Assembly: GCA_035279545.1 (NCBI GenBank)
Contig: DATEHM010000170.1
Coordinates: 1 to 19,078, forward strand
Length of the DNA stretch: 19,078 nucleotides
Direction: 5' to 3'
Source: Segetimicrobium sp035279545
GTDB taxonomy: Bacteria; Sysuimicrobiota; Sysuimicrobiia; Sysuimicrobiales; Segetimicrobiaceae
The notes under the pieces are model-generated. The model saw only the letters and a program-made list of their open reading frames with translations, was not told the DNA's origin and made no database searches. Numbering within the stretch: position 1 is the stretch's first letter; each line of letters begins with the position of its first letter. This document shows positions 18,583 to 19,078 of the stretch, in pieces. Made by a program: the position numbers and the translations under genes.

Positions 18583-18593
18583 CGATCACCTCC

Positions 18594-18845
18594 GGAGATT
18601 GACGCTCCCCCTCATACGGGGGCCCCGGATGACATGTTCCCCCGCAGGCCCGGCGGCGGGACCCTGGAAGGCGATCGTCGCGCGGGTGCTGGAGGGAAGC
18701 GCGGCGGATGACACGAAGGAACGGCACGCCGATTCCGGTCCCCGCGCCCGCGGGAGGGAGAGATCCTGGGAGGCGTGCCGGCCGCGGAGCGTCCTCGCTG
18801 GCGTCGGCCGGCGGGGACCGGCAGGTCTGGCTCATGGAGGCAGGC
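18594..18845 (+). promoter_or_regulatory. GC-rich region with interleaved inverted repeats before the ASCH gene
   Basis: About 250 bp between divergent genes, no gene seen. CGGCACGCC (18722-18730) pairs with GGCGTGCCG (18772-18780), and CCGGTCCCCGC (18735-18745) pairs with GCGGGGACCGG (18811-18821). The order A-B-A'-B' means the helices interlock (pseudoknot) or exclude each other. It is not a T-box or riboswitch I recognise. High GC raises the chance of accidental pairing. Confidence 0.35.
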
Positions 18846-19078
18846 ATGTTCGCGCTCAATTTTTACTCGAGCGTCTTTGCCCAGGCACTACGCGACGGCC
18901 GCAAAACGCTGACGATCCGCCTGGGCGACAAGCGCAACAAATACCAGGACGGGCAGCTGGTCTGGGTGACGGTGGGGAGCCGGTTTGGAACGAAGCAGCG
19001 GATGTTCACCGGAATGATCGACCGGGTGGAGATCAAAGCGCTGCGCGAGGTGACACCACGGGAGATCGAGCGAGAGAA
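18846..19078 (+). CDS. ASCH/PUA-like domain protein, N-terminal part
   Basis: Partial gene of 77 visible codons, running off the right edge. The protein starts MFALNFYSSVFAQALRDGRKT and continues LTIRLGDKRNKYQDGQLVWVTVGSRF, then MFTGMIDRVEIKALREVTP. The pattern of a G-(R)-KT-x-T-x-R motif, then Y-x-x-G-x-x-V-x-V strands and a short helix, is that of ASCH domains, small PUA-related folds thought to bind RNA or act on modified nucleosides. The specific role is not known. ATG 18846 has GGAGG (18836-18840) 5 bases upstream, a good Shine-Dalgarno. Confidence 0.65.
   Translation, partial: MFALNFYSSVFAQALRDGRKTLTIRLGDKRNKYQDGQLVWVTVGSRFGTKQRMFTGMIDRVEIKALREVTPREIERE

Noticed and set aside
18594..18845. 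T-box or known riboswitch before the ASCH gene
   Set aside because: The T-box GGTGG-N-ACCGCG motif and other riboswitch signatures are not present.

Overview
This is a high-GC bacterial chromosome segment built around one complete rRNA operon (16S-23S-5S, + strand, about 3.02-9.53 kb) flanked by ordinary housekeeping genes. The 16S is canonical and full length. The rRNA leader has a Bacillus-like boxA, Shine-Dalgarno sites are strong, and several genes have TATAAT-type -10 boxes. The adaA-alkA/ogt pair resembles the mycobacterial arrangement. Together these suggest a Gram-positive-like (Terrabacteria) lineage, possibly an uncultured deep branch, but I cannot fix the phylum by eye.

Layout. 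1-362 (-): start of a DUF92/TMEM19 membrane protein. 595-2539 (+): an alkylation-repair operon, an AdaA-AlkA fusion overlapping ogt. 2540-3022: rRNA promoter region and leader. 3023-4563: 16S. 4564-4912: spacer without tRNAs. 4913-9269: 23S interrupted by four group I introns. 9411-9529: 5S, then a strong terminator. 9701-9901 (+): rpoZ, convergent with ald (alanine dehydrogenase, -). Upstream of ald is an M20 dipeptidase (-), divergent from a tRNA-Met(CAT) that runs into tilS. Then come ftsH with a clear intrinsic terminator, a nicotinamidase/isochorismatase-family hydrolase, a small unknown membrane-anchored protein, a convergent SIMPL/DUF541 protein, and the start of an ASCH-like protein running off the right edge.

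The striking part is the 23S gene. Using E. coli numbering, introns sit after U1917, U1931, U1951 and U2604, leaving micro-exons of only 14 and 20 nt between the first three. The L1917, L1931 and L2604 introns share near-identical P/Q/R/S core elements, while their guide sequences match different exons, so one intron family seems to have spread within a single rRNA gene. The L1951 intron has a clearly different core. The L1931 intron holds a decayed LAGLIDADG endonuclease, ends in A instead of the usual terminal G, and has a weak P1. Mature 23S after excision would be about 3.03 kb.

Functional themes: translation and RNA maturation (rRNA, tRNA-Met, TilS, introns), transcription (omega subunit), alkylation-damage response, proteostasis (FtsH) and amino-acid/peptide or cofactor catabolism (Ald, M20 peptidase, amidase-family hydrolase).
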